DNA of 13,198 nucleotides, from positions 1-13,198 of the forward strand of contig SVQS01000035.1 in assembly GCA_015065205.1 (NCBI GenBank). Reading direction: 5' to 3'. Each line of letters opens with the position of its first letter. The stretch's first letter is position 1. The translations under genes and the position numbers were made by a program. The notes beneath the pieces were generated by a model. It saw nothing but the letters and a program-made list of their open reading frames with translations, was not told the origin of the DNA and did no database searches. Shown here piece by piece: positions 1 to 5,903 of this stretch. This DNA is from Oscillospiraceae bacterium. GTDB taxonomy: Bacteria; Bacillota; Clostridia; Oscillospirales; CAG-272.

Positions 1-207
1 ACCTCTCCCAATCCTCTTATCAAGTCCACCACATCGGGGCTTGAAATCAACCGCCGTGGCGGAATTGTTGTAGTAGAAGAAACCGGCAAGACCTCTCTCA
101 ACGGTGTTTATGCCGGCGGTGATGCCGTAACCGGTGCCGCAACCGTCATCCTCGCTATGGGCGCGGGTAAGACTGCTGCACGTGCAATAGATGAAGAATT
201 GAAATAA
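1..207 (+). CDS. gltA: NADPH-dependent glutamate synthase small subunit, C-terminal end (5' truncated by window)
   Basis: Frame 1 is open from the first base to a TAA and gives the last 68 residues of a flavin disulfide reductase-type protein. The segment reads TSPNPLIK, then TSGLEINRRGGIVV, then YAGGDAVTGAATVILAMGAG and KTAARAIDEEL. The GGD-x-VTGAATV-xx-AMGxG block is the FAD-contacting C-terminal motif of glutamate synthase small subunits (GltD/GltA) and the related dihydropyrimidine dehydrogenase N-terminal domain. In this family NADPH electrons pass through FAD and Fe-S clusters for glutamate synthesis in the cytoplasm. The wording, particularly SLNGVYAGGDAVTGAATVI, best fits the stand-alone clostridial GltA form often paired with a ferredoxin-NADP reductase subunit. 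The N-terminal Fe-S domain and the neighbours that would settle this are outside the window. An NfnB-type subunit is the main alternative. Confidence 0.85.
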   Translation, partial: TSPNPLIKSTTSGLEINRRGGIVVVEETGKTSLNGVYAGGDAVTGAATVILAMGAGKTAARAIDEELK

Positions 208-213
208 GGAGAC

Positions 214-247
214 GTGGGGGAAACTTCTTACAAGAAGTTTCCCCCAC
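214..247. repeat. Perfect 16-bp hairpin just after the gltA-type gene
   Basis: Arms GTGGGGGAAACTTCTT (214-229) and AAGAAGTTTCCCCCAC (232-247) are perfectly complementary across a 2-nt centre, six bases after the stop codon. The position suggests a 3'-end or terminator role, but no T-run follows on either strand. On the plus strand the hairpin continues as ACCCCCTTTCAAG. I read it either as a non-canonical transcript end or as the edge of the repetitive block that follows. The stem is certain; its function is not. Confidence 0.6.
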
Positions 248-461
248 ACCCCTTTCAAGAACTCTTGCACAAAAATTCTAAAAGAGAACTCCAAAGTCAC
301 GGATAGACAGTCGACGCGCGCTCAACGCGCACTTTTGCTGCCGCGAGTTCGCAGGCGCCACCGAGACCCCGCGCGCTAAGAAAGTTGAATAGATACAAGA
401 TAGGGGCGAAGAGATTGTCTTGCAATCTCGTGGCGGCTTGCCGCCTTCCATTAGGTCGTCC

Positions 462-502
462 GCAAAAAAAGACGAACGTGCAAAACGTTCGTCTTTTTTT
501 GC
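462..502. terminator. Bidirectional Rho-independent terminator-like hairpin
   Basis: An 18-bp perfect stem is formed by 462-479 (GCAAAAAAAGACGAACGT) and 485-502 (ACGTTCGTCTTTTTTTGC) with a GCAAA loop. The seven A and seven T bases at the stem base give a U-tract in both directions. It lies between the plus-strand gltA-type gene and the minus-strand endonuclease IV-like gene, so it can serve both convergent transcripts, although it sits inside the repetitive block. Confidence 0.75.
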
Positions 503-591
503 ATTTTGTCGATATGCCATCGTTCCACTCGGCTCGATATATTTGCCTTGCGGCAAATTCGATATGTTTTCGCTTCGCTCAAACTCGATAT

Positions 592-699
592 GATATAAAT
601 CCGCGCTCACGCAGTGAGCATATCGAGCGCGCTAGCGCCATATCGAGAGCTTGCGTAGCAAGCATCATATCAGATAATTTGCGGCAGCGGATTTATATC
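592..699. repeat. 108-bp element with 13-bp terminal inverted repeats
   Basis: GATATAAATCCGC (592-604) is repeated as its exact reverse complement GCGGATTTATATC (687-699). Between the arms are smaller hairpins (GCTCACGCAGTGAGC, GCGCTAGCGC, GCTTGCGTAGCAAGC) each separated by CATATCGAG-like or ATATC words. The whole could fold into one cruciform or a branched RNA. It has no coding capacity. A MITE-like element or a structured RNA are both possible. Confidence 0.6.
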
Positions 700-702
700 G
701 AC

Positions 703-728
703 GCGTTGTGCCATCAATGGCACAACGC
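703..728 (-). repeat. 11-bp hairpin with the stop codon of the endonuclease IV-like gene in its loop
   Basis: GCGTTGTGCCA (703-713) pairs with TGGCACAACGC (718-728) around a TCAA loop. The loop contains the complement of the TGA stop codon of the minus-strand gene, so the last four codons form one arm and the bases just after the stop form the other. There is no U-tract. It may protect the mRNA 3' end, or it may mark the border of the repeat block, which would then have supplied the final codons. Confidence 0.6.
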
Positions 729-1565
729 TAAATACGCATCCTTCATAAAGAGTGCATCCTCGGCTTGCGTGCCTGCGGACTCGCAAATGATGCGCGGTGC
801 AACTCCCTCGCGCACGATGGCTTCGGCAAGAGGCTCGAACCAAGGTCCAAAGGTCTCGTCGGCAAAGGTGAGGTGTTTCTTCTCCCCTGCCCCCGTGTAT
901 TCAATTTTGGAGAAATGGCAATGCAAATCACGTGCAAACGAATCGCCAAGCTCTGTTCCAATCAAATCGAACACGCGGCGGTAGCTATCCACATCGGGGA
1001 ACGCGCCACCAATGTTGCGTGCGTTCAGGTGCCCGAAATCGACCACAGGCGAATAAACGGGAGACACCTTGCATTGTTCAATGACTTCTTCGAGTGTGCC
1101 GAGCTGATTGACTTTTCCCATGGTCTCAATACCGAGACGAATGGATGTCTCTCCCACGGCTTCGGCAACCTTTTCCAAGGTATCCTTGGAGAGTGTCATC
1201 GCTTCCTCGCGAGAGATCTTTGCGGCGCTGCCGCTATGAATGACAATGGTATCCGCGCCCAAGAGATCCGCCGCCCAAAGCGACTTTTGAATATACTCAA
1301 TGCTCTTGAGTCTCTTTTCGGGATCAACACCCGAAAGAGAGATAAAATAAGGCGTATGGAGTGACATCAGGATGCCGTGCTCACGTGCCTTCTCACCAAT
1401 GGCAGAGAGAGTTGCCTCGCCCCCCGTAATGCCGTTGCCTGCCTCGTATTCAAAGGCATCAAGACCTTTTTCTTTGAGCCACCCCGGAGTTTGCAGGGTG
1501 CTCTTTTTTCCTTCGGAATAAAACCAATCCCCGTTTCCACCGGGGCCAAACGTTGCTTTTTTCAT
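714..1565 (-). CDS. Endonuclease IV-like / xylose isomerase-like TIM barrel protein
   Basis: The 283-residue product has the length and ligand pattern of AP endonuclease family 2 (endonuclease IV, Nfo), which cuts DNA at abasic sites with a trinuclear zinc centre. Matching residues are H70 (SLHTPY), H110 (IVIHSGS), E147 (GIETMG), D176 and H179 (VVDFGHLNA), H215/H217 (DLHCHFSK), H231 (KKHL) and E262 (CESAG), nearly the same numbering as E. coli Nfo (H69, H109, E145, D179, H182, H216, H231, E261). The Asp expected two residues before H231 (Nfo D229) is a Lys here. The family also includes sugar isomerase-like proteins, so I call it endonuclease IV-like. The ATG is preceded by AGAAAGGAAACAC and by a strong promoter. 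The gene is transcribed alone and ends at the repeat block. Confidence 0.8.
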   Translation of the reverse strand: MKKATFGPGGNGDWFYSEGKKSTLQTPGWLKEKGLDAFEYEAGNGITGGEATLSAIGEKAREHGILMSLHTPYFISLSGVDPEKRLKSIEYIQKSLWAADLLGADTIVIHSGSAAKISREEAMTLSKDTLEKVAEAVGETSIRLGIETMGKVNQLGTLEEVIEQCKVSPVYSPVVDFGHLNARNIGGAFPDVDSYRRVFDLIGTELGDSFARDLHCHFSKIEYTGAGEKKHLTFADETFGPWFEPLAEAIVREGVAPRIICESAGTQAEDALFMKDAYLALCH

Positions 1566-1607
1566 GTGTTTCCTTTCTGCGCGAATGCGCGGAGAGTTCT
1601 TTACTTT

Positions 1608-1635
1608 ATTATATCAAAAATTGCGAATTTGTCAA
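1608..1635 (-). promoter_or_regulatory. Sigma-70-type promoter of the endonuclease IV-like gene
   Basis: On the minus strand TTGACA (1630-1635) and TATAAT (1608-1613) are both perfect consensus hexamers, with a 16-bp spacer. The predicted start is about 35 nt upstream of the ATG. The short leader contains a small CGCG stem around 1577-1596 next to the ribosome binding site. Confidence 0.85.
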
Positions 1636-1711
1636 GTAAAAATCGCATTTTCACCCCCTACTCTCCCATCGCATAGGCTGATAAGGAATGATTTTTAAGG
1701 GGGAATATTTT

Positions 1712-2206
1712 ATGTCCGATTTTGAAAAAAGCGAATACATCCACTATCCACCCTTTCGCCCCTCGCTTCGGGGATGCGTGGGGCGCGATGCGCGACTTGC
1801 CGCCTCACTTTACACCTGCTGCTCCCACGCCTTTTTCAGCATCTCCGATAACATCTATCGCAGTCTTGTCTGCCGTGATAGCGACACCGCCCTCTCTGAC
1901 CTCTTTGAAGAGATAGCCGAAAAAGATTTGGAGCAGTTCCGCACATTGGGCGAGCTCTTCCTGGCTCTTTCGGATGCCAATGGACGAAAAACACCGCAGT
2001 ATCCATATTTCAAACGCTCCGCGTGTACCTCACAAAATCAAGGCTCCCCAGCTCTTGCCGCCCTTTGGGAACGCCGCCGCAACATTGACTGCTTTGAAAC
2101 CCTGATGGGGCGCACTGAGGACCGCGTGGTGCGCTCGGTTTTCTCAAAGCTCCTCTCTACAGAACGCCTCTTGTGCCGTAAATTAGAGTCTGTTTGCAAG
2201 GGATAA
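1712..2206 (+). CDS. Degenerate ferritin-like four-helix protein
   Basis: The 164-residue start MSDFEKSEY is chosen because AAGGGGG lies 8 bases upstream. An in-frame ATG eight codons earlier has no such site. The layout matches a clostridial ferritin-like family related to manganese catalase/CotJC-type proteins as I remember it: a Pro/Tyr N-terminus (HYPPFRPS), a helix A region at 28-50, a helix B region at 61-86 (LFEEIAEKDLEQFRTLGELF), then a paired-helix region at 119-162. In active relatives helix B carries E-M-x-H and helix D carries E-x-x-H. Here these read D72-L-E-Q75 and E151-R-L-L154, so both His ligands are missing. It probably keeps the fold but not the diiron or dimanganese centre. 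A structural or spore-related role is possible but unproven. Cys is frequent (8 residues). No clear promoter was found. Confidence 0.6.
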   Translation: MSDFEKSEYIHYPPFRPSLRGCVGRDARLAASLYTCCSHAFFSISDNIYRSLVCRDSDTALSDLFEEIAEKDLEQFRTLGELFLALSDANGRKTPQYPYFKRSACTSQNQGSPALAALWERRRNIDCFETLMGRTEDRVVRSVFSKLLSTERLLCRKLESVCKG

Positions 2207-2228
2207 AAATTGCTTTAAAATGAAAAAA

Positions 2229-2277
2229 TGTCGTAGATTTACGTCGTATGCGACAAAAAGAGCATAAACCTACGACA
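2229..2277. promoter_or_regulatory. Operator-like dyad upstream of the lipoprotein gene
   Basis: TGTCGTAGATTTA (2229-2241) and TAAACCTACGACA (2265-2277) are complementary at 12 of 13 positions, and a third GTCGTA...CGAC element sits between them at 2243-2254. A second, weaker pair AGTATAT/ATATACT lies at 2282-2288 and 2311-2317. All lie 70-120 bp upstream of the -35 box of the next gene. The repeated CTACGACA half-site resembles a repressor operator; the cognate regulator is not in the window. A cruciform or weak terminator for the preceding gene is the alternative, but there is no U-tract. Confidence 0.45.
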
Positions 2278-2346
2278 AATCAGTATATCTTGTGAAATAA
2301 AAACTTGGAAATATACTAAATATGGTAAAAAATTCGACAAAAACTA

Positions 2347-2375
2347 TTGACAAAATATTGCTATTTTGATAAAAT
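2347..2375 (+). promoter_or_regulatory. Sigma-70-type promoter of the lipoprotein gene
   Basis: TTGACA (2347-2352) and TAAAAT (2370-2375) are separated by exactly 17 bp. The AT-rich DNA upstream could act as an UP element. The predicted start lies about 28 bases before the TTG start codon. Confidence 0.8.
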
Positions 2376-2409
2376 AGTAAATGGAAAATTAGAAAGGAGG
2401 GCAAAATCC

Positions 2410-3102
2410 TTGCGTGTCGTGTCTCATAGCAAACAATATACGCGTCGTTTAGGGCTTACCATCCTTTTATTGGTTCTTTCTTCTGTGCTTTTGGTTTCCT
2501 GTATGGCAGGGCCGAATGCTTTGTGGATTCGCGGCCTTTTGGGGCTTGACGTAAACGACTACTTCGCCGAAGCTCCGCTTCGTCAACTCCAACCCGACGG
2601 CACTACCGCTGCTCTTCTTTCCAACACGGTCACCATCGTTATAAGTGACAGCATCCGGCTGACGCCCTTTTCGGGAACGGGCGAAGCAGTTCGCATCTAC
2701 CGCGATGCCATTCTCAACGATATGTTGCGCGATGATTACAGCCGTTACACGGGTAATCGGCAAGCCATTGACAATGTCTCGCGCGCGTATCCCTATCTTT
2801 CGGCGGCTACTTTGATTTCGAAAGACGATTTTGAAAACGTTGTTTTTCGTTATTTTGGCGGAACGTCGGTCAGCCACAAAAGCGGTGAAGCGTTTTCTTA
2901 CCTCTCTCGCGCAGACTATTACACCTCTCCCCTGCAAGCTCGCGAATGTATTGCCGAGGTAAACATTCTCGAACTTTATGAAACAGAACACACCTACCGT
3001 ATGCAGTTTGTCCTGACAGCTAATGGAGAAACCTCCGATGTTTACACCGCCGTTTTTGTAAAACGAAGCGACGGAAGCTGTTATTGGAAGGCATTGCGGT
3101 GA
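2410..3102 (+). CDS. Predicted lipoprotein of unknown function
   Basis: I start this gene at TTG 2410 because AGGAGG (2395-2400) is 9 bases upstream. The longer frame from 2347 begins inside the -35 box and cannot be transcribed from the visible promoter. The 230-residue product begins with basic residues, then a hydrophobic stretch (LTILLLVLSSVLLVSC) ending in a lipobox LVSC, so it should be lipidated at Cys31 and anchored outside the membrane. The mature part is about 200 residues, mixed alpha/beta, with IVISDSIRLTPFSGTGEAV, DDFENVVFRYFGG and a C-terminal beta segment (YRMQFVLTANGE ... YTAVFVKRSDGSCYW). I do not recognise the domain. It is monocistronic: own promoter, own terminator. Confidence 0.75.
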   Translation: MRVVSHSKQYTRRLGLTILLLVLSSVLLVSCMAGPNALWIRGLLGLDVNDYFAEAPLRQLQPDGTTAALLSNTVTIVISDSIRLTPFSGTGEAVRIYRDAILNDMLRDDYSRYTGNRQAIDNVSRAYPYLSAATLISKDDFENVVFRYFGGTSVSHKSGEAFSYLSRADYYTSPLQARECIAEVNILELYETEHTYRMQFVLTANGETSDVYTAVFVKRSDGSCYWKALR

Positions 3103-3110
3103 TTTGAAAA

Positions 3111-3151
3111 AGCTGTTGCAGGCTTCACCCTCCTGCAACAGCTACCTTTTT
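3111..3151 (+). terminator. Rho-independent terminator of the lipoprotein gene
   Basis: The perfect 12-bp stem AGCTGTTGCAGG/CCTGCAACAGCT (3111-3122 and 3132-3143) has a 9-nt loop and is followed by ACCTTTTT. It begins 8 bases after the stop codon. Confidence 0.9.
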
Positions 3152-3156
3152 AGGGG

Positions 3157-3185
3157 TTGTATTTTGCCCCCGAATATGTTATACT
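3157..3185 (+). promoter_or_regulatory. Sigma-70-type promoter of yqeG
   Basis: TTGTAT (3157-3162) and TATACT (3180-3185) are 17 bp apart. It starts directly after the preceding terminator and lies about 30 bases before the yqeG start codon. Confidence 0.7.
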
Positions 3186-3217
3186 GATAAAAACGAACAA
3201 GAAAAGGAGCGCGCAAA

Positions 3218-3757
3218 ATGAAAAGCTATCTCATCCCCGATTATATGTTTGGCACATTTGTCGAGGTCACCCCCGCATTTTTGCAATCTATCGGTGTGCG
3301 TGCACTCCTCATCGACATCGATAATACCCTCGCCCCCTACGAGCAACCCGACCCCGATGAGCGAATTCTCGATTGGTTCTCCGAGCTCGAAAAGAACGGC
3401 ATCCGCACAGCACTGGTCTCCAACAACCACGCACCTCGCGTAGAACGCTTTAATAAATCCTTGGGTTTGATTGCCTACCCCGACAGCGGCAAGCCCGGTC
3501 GCAAAACCTTGGAACGTGCCATGAAAGAACTCGGCGTAACACATGCCGAAACCGCAATGCTTGGCGACCAACTCCTGACCGATTGCTTTGCAGGCAAACA
3601 CATAGGGCTTCGCGCTATCATTGTCCCCCCCATCAAGGATAAGACCAATCTTTTCTTCCGCTCCAAGCGCTTCCTCGAGCGCCCCTTCATTTGCAAATAC
3701 GCCAAGCAAAACGGTTACCAAGAATGGATGACATTTTGGAAGGTGAAAAACAAATAA
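3218..3757 (+). CDS. yqeG: YqeG family HAD IIIA-type phosphatase
   Basis: The 179-residue product starts at ATG with AAGGAG 9 bases upstream and matches YqeG in length and order of motifs. HAD motif I is D33-I-D35-N-T (LIDIDNTLAP), motif II is S68-N-N, the motif III lysine is in SGKPGRK (K92 or K96), and motif IV is G116-D-Q-L-L-T-D122. The opening MKSYLIPDYMFGTFVEVTPAFL is typical of YqeG. These are cytoplasmic phosphohydrolases of poorly defined substrate; in Bacillus relatives the gene sits with the GTPase yqeH and ribosome or replication functions. Here it stands alone between its own promoter and terminator, so the usual neighbourhood is broken. Confidence 0.93.
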   Translation: MKSYLIPDYMFGTFVEVTPAFLQSIGVRALLIDIDNTLAPYEQPDPDERILDWFSELEKNGIRTALVSNNHAPRVERFNKSLGLIAYPDSGKPGRKTLERAMKELGVTHAETAMLGDQLLTDCFAGKHIGLRAIIVPPIKDKTNLFFRSKRFLERPFICKYAKQNGYQEWMTFWKVKNK

Positions 3758-3760
3758 AGA

Positions 3761-3806
3761 AAAAGCACAAGACTTCTTGCAACTTGCAAAAGTCTTGTGC
3801 TTTTTG
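3761..3806. terminator. Bidirectional terminator between yqeG and the Lys/Pro-rich membrane protein gene
   Basis: AAAAGCACAAGACT (3761-3774) pairs perfectly with AGTCTTGTGCTTTT (3791-3804), giving a T-run in both directions. It lies between two convergent genes, 3 bases after one stop codon and 2 bases before the other. Confidence 0.9.
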
Positions 3807-4988
3807 TTATTTTACGGTTACTGTTACCTCTTGCACGCCACCATTCATTGGAGTTGTGCCGTCGGCAAGTGAAAAAGTGTCAATTGTAATGCGCAGGGTG
3901 TATGTCCCTTGAGAAAGAGCGCGGTTGAGGGTAAGCTCTTTAACCATTTTGCCGGGTTCAATCGGTTCGGATTGATACAAGACCTCATCCGTTTCGGCTA
4001 TGGTCAGCGTATATTGGAAATAGCAAGGATTACCGCTCGGATTGGGGAGCTCGAGGGTAACCTTTTTGCTGTTCGCAGGGAATACAAGCGAAGGATATCC
4101 CGGTAAAGCAATATTGCCTGGATCATCAGGATTATTGTTGGTCAAAGGTCCGGTATAATCAACGATGGGATCGTCCATATTCTTGTTGCCAAGAAGCGTT
4201 CCTAACAAAACACCCCCAACCACCAATACCAAGATCACCACTACCGCCACAGCAATTTGCCAAGATTGTATTACAAATCCCTTGGTTGCCAGCTTGACAA
4301 GGGTGGAAGACTTGCTCGAAGGAACAACCGCAGGAGCACTCTTGCTTTCGGTCTTCTGCTCGGGAACTTTGACCTGCTCCTTGACGGCAAGCTTTTCTTC
4401 AGGAAGTGCTTTCTGTACAGGAGCAGGCTTTGCTTCGGGAGCCCCTTTCGGCACAGAAGCAGGCTTTGCTTCGGGAGCCCCTTTCGGCACAGAAGCAGGC
4501 TTTGCTTCGGGAATCGCCTTCGGCACAGAAGCAGGCTTTGCTTCGGGAATCGCCTTCGGCTTGGATGAATGAGCGGACTCCTCTGCTTTGGTAACATTCG
4601 GTGTTTTTGCAGCCACTACCTTATTTGCAGACGCTTTTGCGATAGGAGATTGCGGCTTTTTGGGAGACGGTTGCGTTGCGCTTTCCTTGTTCGCCTTAAC
4701 CGCAACGCTCGGTTTCTTTTGTGTTGGTTGTGCGACCTTTTTGGGCGCTACCGTTTGCACTTTTGGCGCTATGGCAGGCTTGGGCTGTGCAGGCTTTACA
4801 GATGAGGGCTTGTTTGCTTTCGTCTTTGATGCTTGCGCCGGCTTTGTCGTTTTTGAAGACGTAGCGTGACTCGAATTTGCCTTGGGCTTTTCCTCTTTTG
4901 CAGGTATGGGCTGCTTCGGTTTTGCCGCCACCGCTTTCGCTGGCGTTTTCGTCGGTGCGGGTGTATTTTGGGGCTTCTTGTTTTCCAC
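3807..4988 (-). CDS. Single-pass membrane protein with Lys/Pro/Ala-rich cytoplasmic region and C-terminal beta domain
   Basis: The 393-residue protein starts at GTG; AAAGGA lies 8 bases upstream and a strong promoter precedes it. Residues 1-235 are almost only Lys, Pro, Ala, Ser, Thr, Glu and Gln and should be disordered and very basic; residues 144-191 are four 12-residue repeats of the type PKAIPEAKPASV. A single hydrophobic segment follows at about 243-265 (IAVAVVVILVLVVGGVLLG). There is no cleavable signal, so the tail should be inside and the C-terminus outside. Residues 275-393 form a beta-rich extracytoplasmic domain (IALPGYPSLVFPANSKKV, LELPNPSGNPCYFQYTLTI, MVKELTLNRALSQGTYTL). I recall similar modules in other Firmicute surface proteins but cannot name them. 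The basic tail might contact nucleic acid or acidic polymers. Function unknown. Confidence 0.8.
   Translation of the reverse strand: MENKKPQNTPAPTKTPAKAVAAKPKQPIPAKEEKPKANSSHATSSKTTKPAQASKTKANKPSSVKPAQPKPAIAPKVQTVAPKKVAQPTQKKPSVAVKANKESATQPSPKKPQSPIAKASANKVVAAKTPNVTKAEESAHSSKPKAIPEAKPASVPKAIPEAKPASVPKGAPEAKPASVPKGAPEAKPAPVQKALPEEKLAVKEQVKVPEQKTESKSAPAVVPSSKSSTLVKLATKGFVIQSWQIAVAVVVILVLVVGGVLLGTLLGNKNMDDPIVDYTGPLTNNNPDDPGNIALPGYPSLVFPANSKKVTLELPNPSGNPCYFQYTLTIAETDEVLYQSEPIEPGKMVKELTLNRALSQGTYTLRITIDTFSLADGTTPMNGGVQEVTVTVK
4416..4559 (-). repeat. Four in-frame 36-bp tandem repeats
   Basis: Four consecutive 36-bp units encode PKAIPEAKPASV twice, then PKGAPEAKPASV and PKGAPEAKPAPV; a fifth diverged 11-residue unit (QKALPEEKLAV) follows. 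The first two and the second two copies are near identical as DNA, which points to recent slippage or unequal recombination, so copy number may vary between strains. Confidence 0.9.
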
Positions 4989-5023
4989 TTTTGAAGTCCT
5001 TTCTTTCTGTCATTTTCTGTATT

Positions 5024-5053
5024 ATTATAGCATAATTTGGTGTGGGGTGTCAA
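5024..5053 (-). promoter_or_regulatory. Promoter of the Lys/Pro-rich membrane protein gene
   Basis: On the minus strand TTGACA (5048-5053) and TATAAT (5024-5029) are perfect hexamers with an 18-bp spacer. The start of transcription should be about 30 bases before the GTG codon. Confidence 0.85.
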
Positions 5054-5107
5054 GGGGAAACAAGATATTCGACATTTTCGATCACATTGGCAAAAAAGCC
5101 AACGTCA

Positions 5108-5884
5108 TCAAAACCAAAAGTGCAAAAACGAATTCAAGAGTAAAACGACGATAAGTAAAGCGATGCCGCCCAAAAAGAGAACGGAAAGTACAAGAAAGAT
5201 TTCTGCCACAACAGCTCCTACCTTGGGAGCTTTCTTTGCAAGGATGTAGAAAATGGTAGTAATAACGAAAACAAACAAGAACAACGCAAACGGATAAAGA
5301 AATCCTTCCCAAAACGTTCCCTTCCAAATGAATTTTCGGCCAATCCCTCGCGCTACACAGAGCAACAAAAGAGTAACAACGGCAATTAGCAACCCGCGTC
5401 TTTTTCTGGCGTCCTTGAAATCATAAAAAAACACCCATTTCCACATTTGGTCAAATTGATCCAATTCAAACACCAAGTAGTCCTTCAAAATATCCTTGAA
5501 CGCCGCGCCGCCCTTTTCTTCGGACTGTAAAACATCCAAGTAATAATTTTCATCCACCGCGTCAAAATCGGTTTGCTCGTTGGCGATTCTTTTTGTGAGC
5601 TTTAATGCTCCCTCAAGGCTTTCAATCTCCTTTTCAAGGCGGGCAATATTCTCTGCTGCGGCATCGGTCAAATGAATTTGTCCGTTTTGCAACTGCTTGA
5701 TCTCGTCGATCGTAAAACCCAATTTCCGAAAAAGAATGATCTTTTTCAGTTCCTGAACGTTTTCTTCACTGTAATCGCGATAGTTGTTTGTTTTCCGCGT
5801 CGTTGTGAGCAATCCTTCTTTTTCATAAAAGCGGATATTAGCGCGTGATACGGACAATAACTGTTCTACCTCTTTAATGGTCAT
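5108..5884 (-). CDS. MerR family regulator with three C-terminal membrane segments
   Basis: I start at the ATG giving MTIKEVEQLL because GGAGG is 8 bases upstream; the GTG three codons earlier overlaps that GGAGG. The 258-residue product has a MerR winged helix-turn-helix at 1-70 (EVEQLLSVSRANIRFYEKEGLL, then NNYRDYSEENVQELKKIILFRKLGFTIDEI), a coiled coil at about 75-105, and an acidic linker. Three hydrophobic segments follow at about 164-180, 196-215 and 228-251. Dimeric MerR proteins twist promoters that have long spacers; the effector domain is normally C-terminal. Here that place is taken by a membrane domain, so the regulator is probably tethered and may sense a membrane or envelope state. 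Its own promoter has a 19-bp spacer with a central dyad, which suggests autoregulation. Confidence 0.88.
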   Translation of the reverse strand: MTIKEVEQLLSVSRANIRFYEKEGLLTTTRKTNNYRDYSEENVQELKKIILFRKLGFTIDEIKQLQNGQIHLTDAAAENIARLEKEIESLEGALKLTKRIANEQTDFDAVDENYYLDVLQSEEKGGAAFKDILKDYLVFELDQFDQMWKWVFFYDFKDARKRRGLLIAVVTLLLLCVARGIGRKFIWKGTFWEGFLYPFALFLFVFVITTIFYILAKKAPKVGAVVAEIFLVLSVLFLGGIALLIVVLLLNSFLHFWF

Positions 5885-5903
5885 TTTCGTCACCTCCGTA
5901 TCC

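Larger units (their letters stand above)
250..704. repeat. Hairpin-rich non-coding intergenic block (probable interspersed repeat)
   Basis: I see no credible gene in these ~450 bp. Two open frames cross the block (minus 278-610, plus 385-984) but neither has a ribosome binding site or a recognisable fold, and the plus one runs into the antisense of the next gene. The DNA is instead packed with short complementary arms: CAAGA/TCTTG near 258, GCGCG/CGCGC near 315, GAGATTG/CAATCTC at 411-429, GGCGG/CCGCC near 432, the strong stem at 462-502, ATTTGCC/GGCAAAT near 541-558, GCTCA/TGAGC near 605-619 and GCTTGC/GCAAGC near 648-663. The hexamer CGATAT or its complement ATATCG recurs about seven times between 510 and 700. 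This composition suggests a mosaic interspersed repeat or a structured RNA. Whether it is multicopy cannot be seen from one window. Confidence 0.6.

Noticed and set aside
278..610. Minus-strand 110-codon open frame in the repeat block
   Set aside because: No ribosome binding site, no fold, and the frame runs through the terminator-like stem and several hairpins; best explained as repeat DNA that happens to lack stops.
385..984. Plus-strand 199-codon open frame
   Set aside because: It begins in the repeat block and continues as the antisense of the endonuclease IV-like gene, with low-complexity Ser/Arg-rich content and no start signals.
1577..1596. Small CGCG stem next to the ribosome binding site of the endonuclease IV-like gene as a thermosensor
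   Set aside because: Stem is short, with one mismatch, and leaves most of the GGAA core free; too weak to claim.
2347..2409. Upstream extension of the lipoprotein to a TTG at 2347
   Set aside because: That TTG is the -35 box of the promoter, so it cannot be in the mRNA; the TTG at 2410 has AGGAGG at the right distance and gives a proper lipoprotein signal.
4165..4869. Several plus-strand open frames opposite the Lys/Pro-rich protein
   Set aside because: They are reverse-frame shadows of a biased-composition gene (Gly/Phe/Ala repeats mirroring the 36-bp units) and lack ribosome binding sites.
5086..5101. TTGGC-AAAAAA-GCCAA hairpin below the MerR gene as a terminator
   Set aside because: Only five pairs and no U-tract on the minus strand after the stem, so transcription of the MerR gene may run into the next unit.
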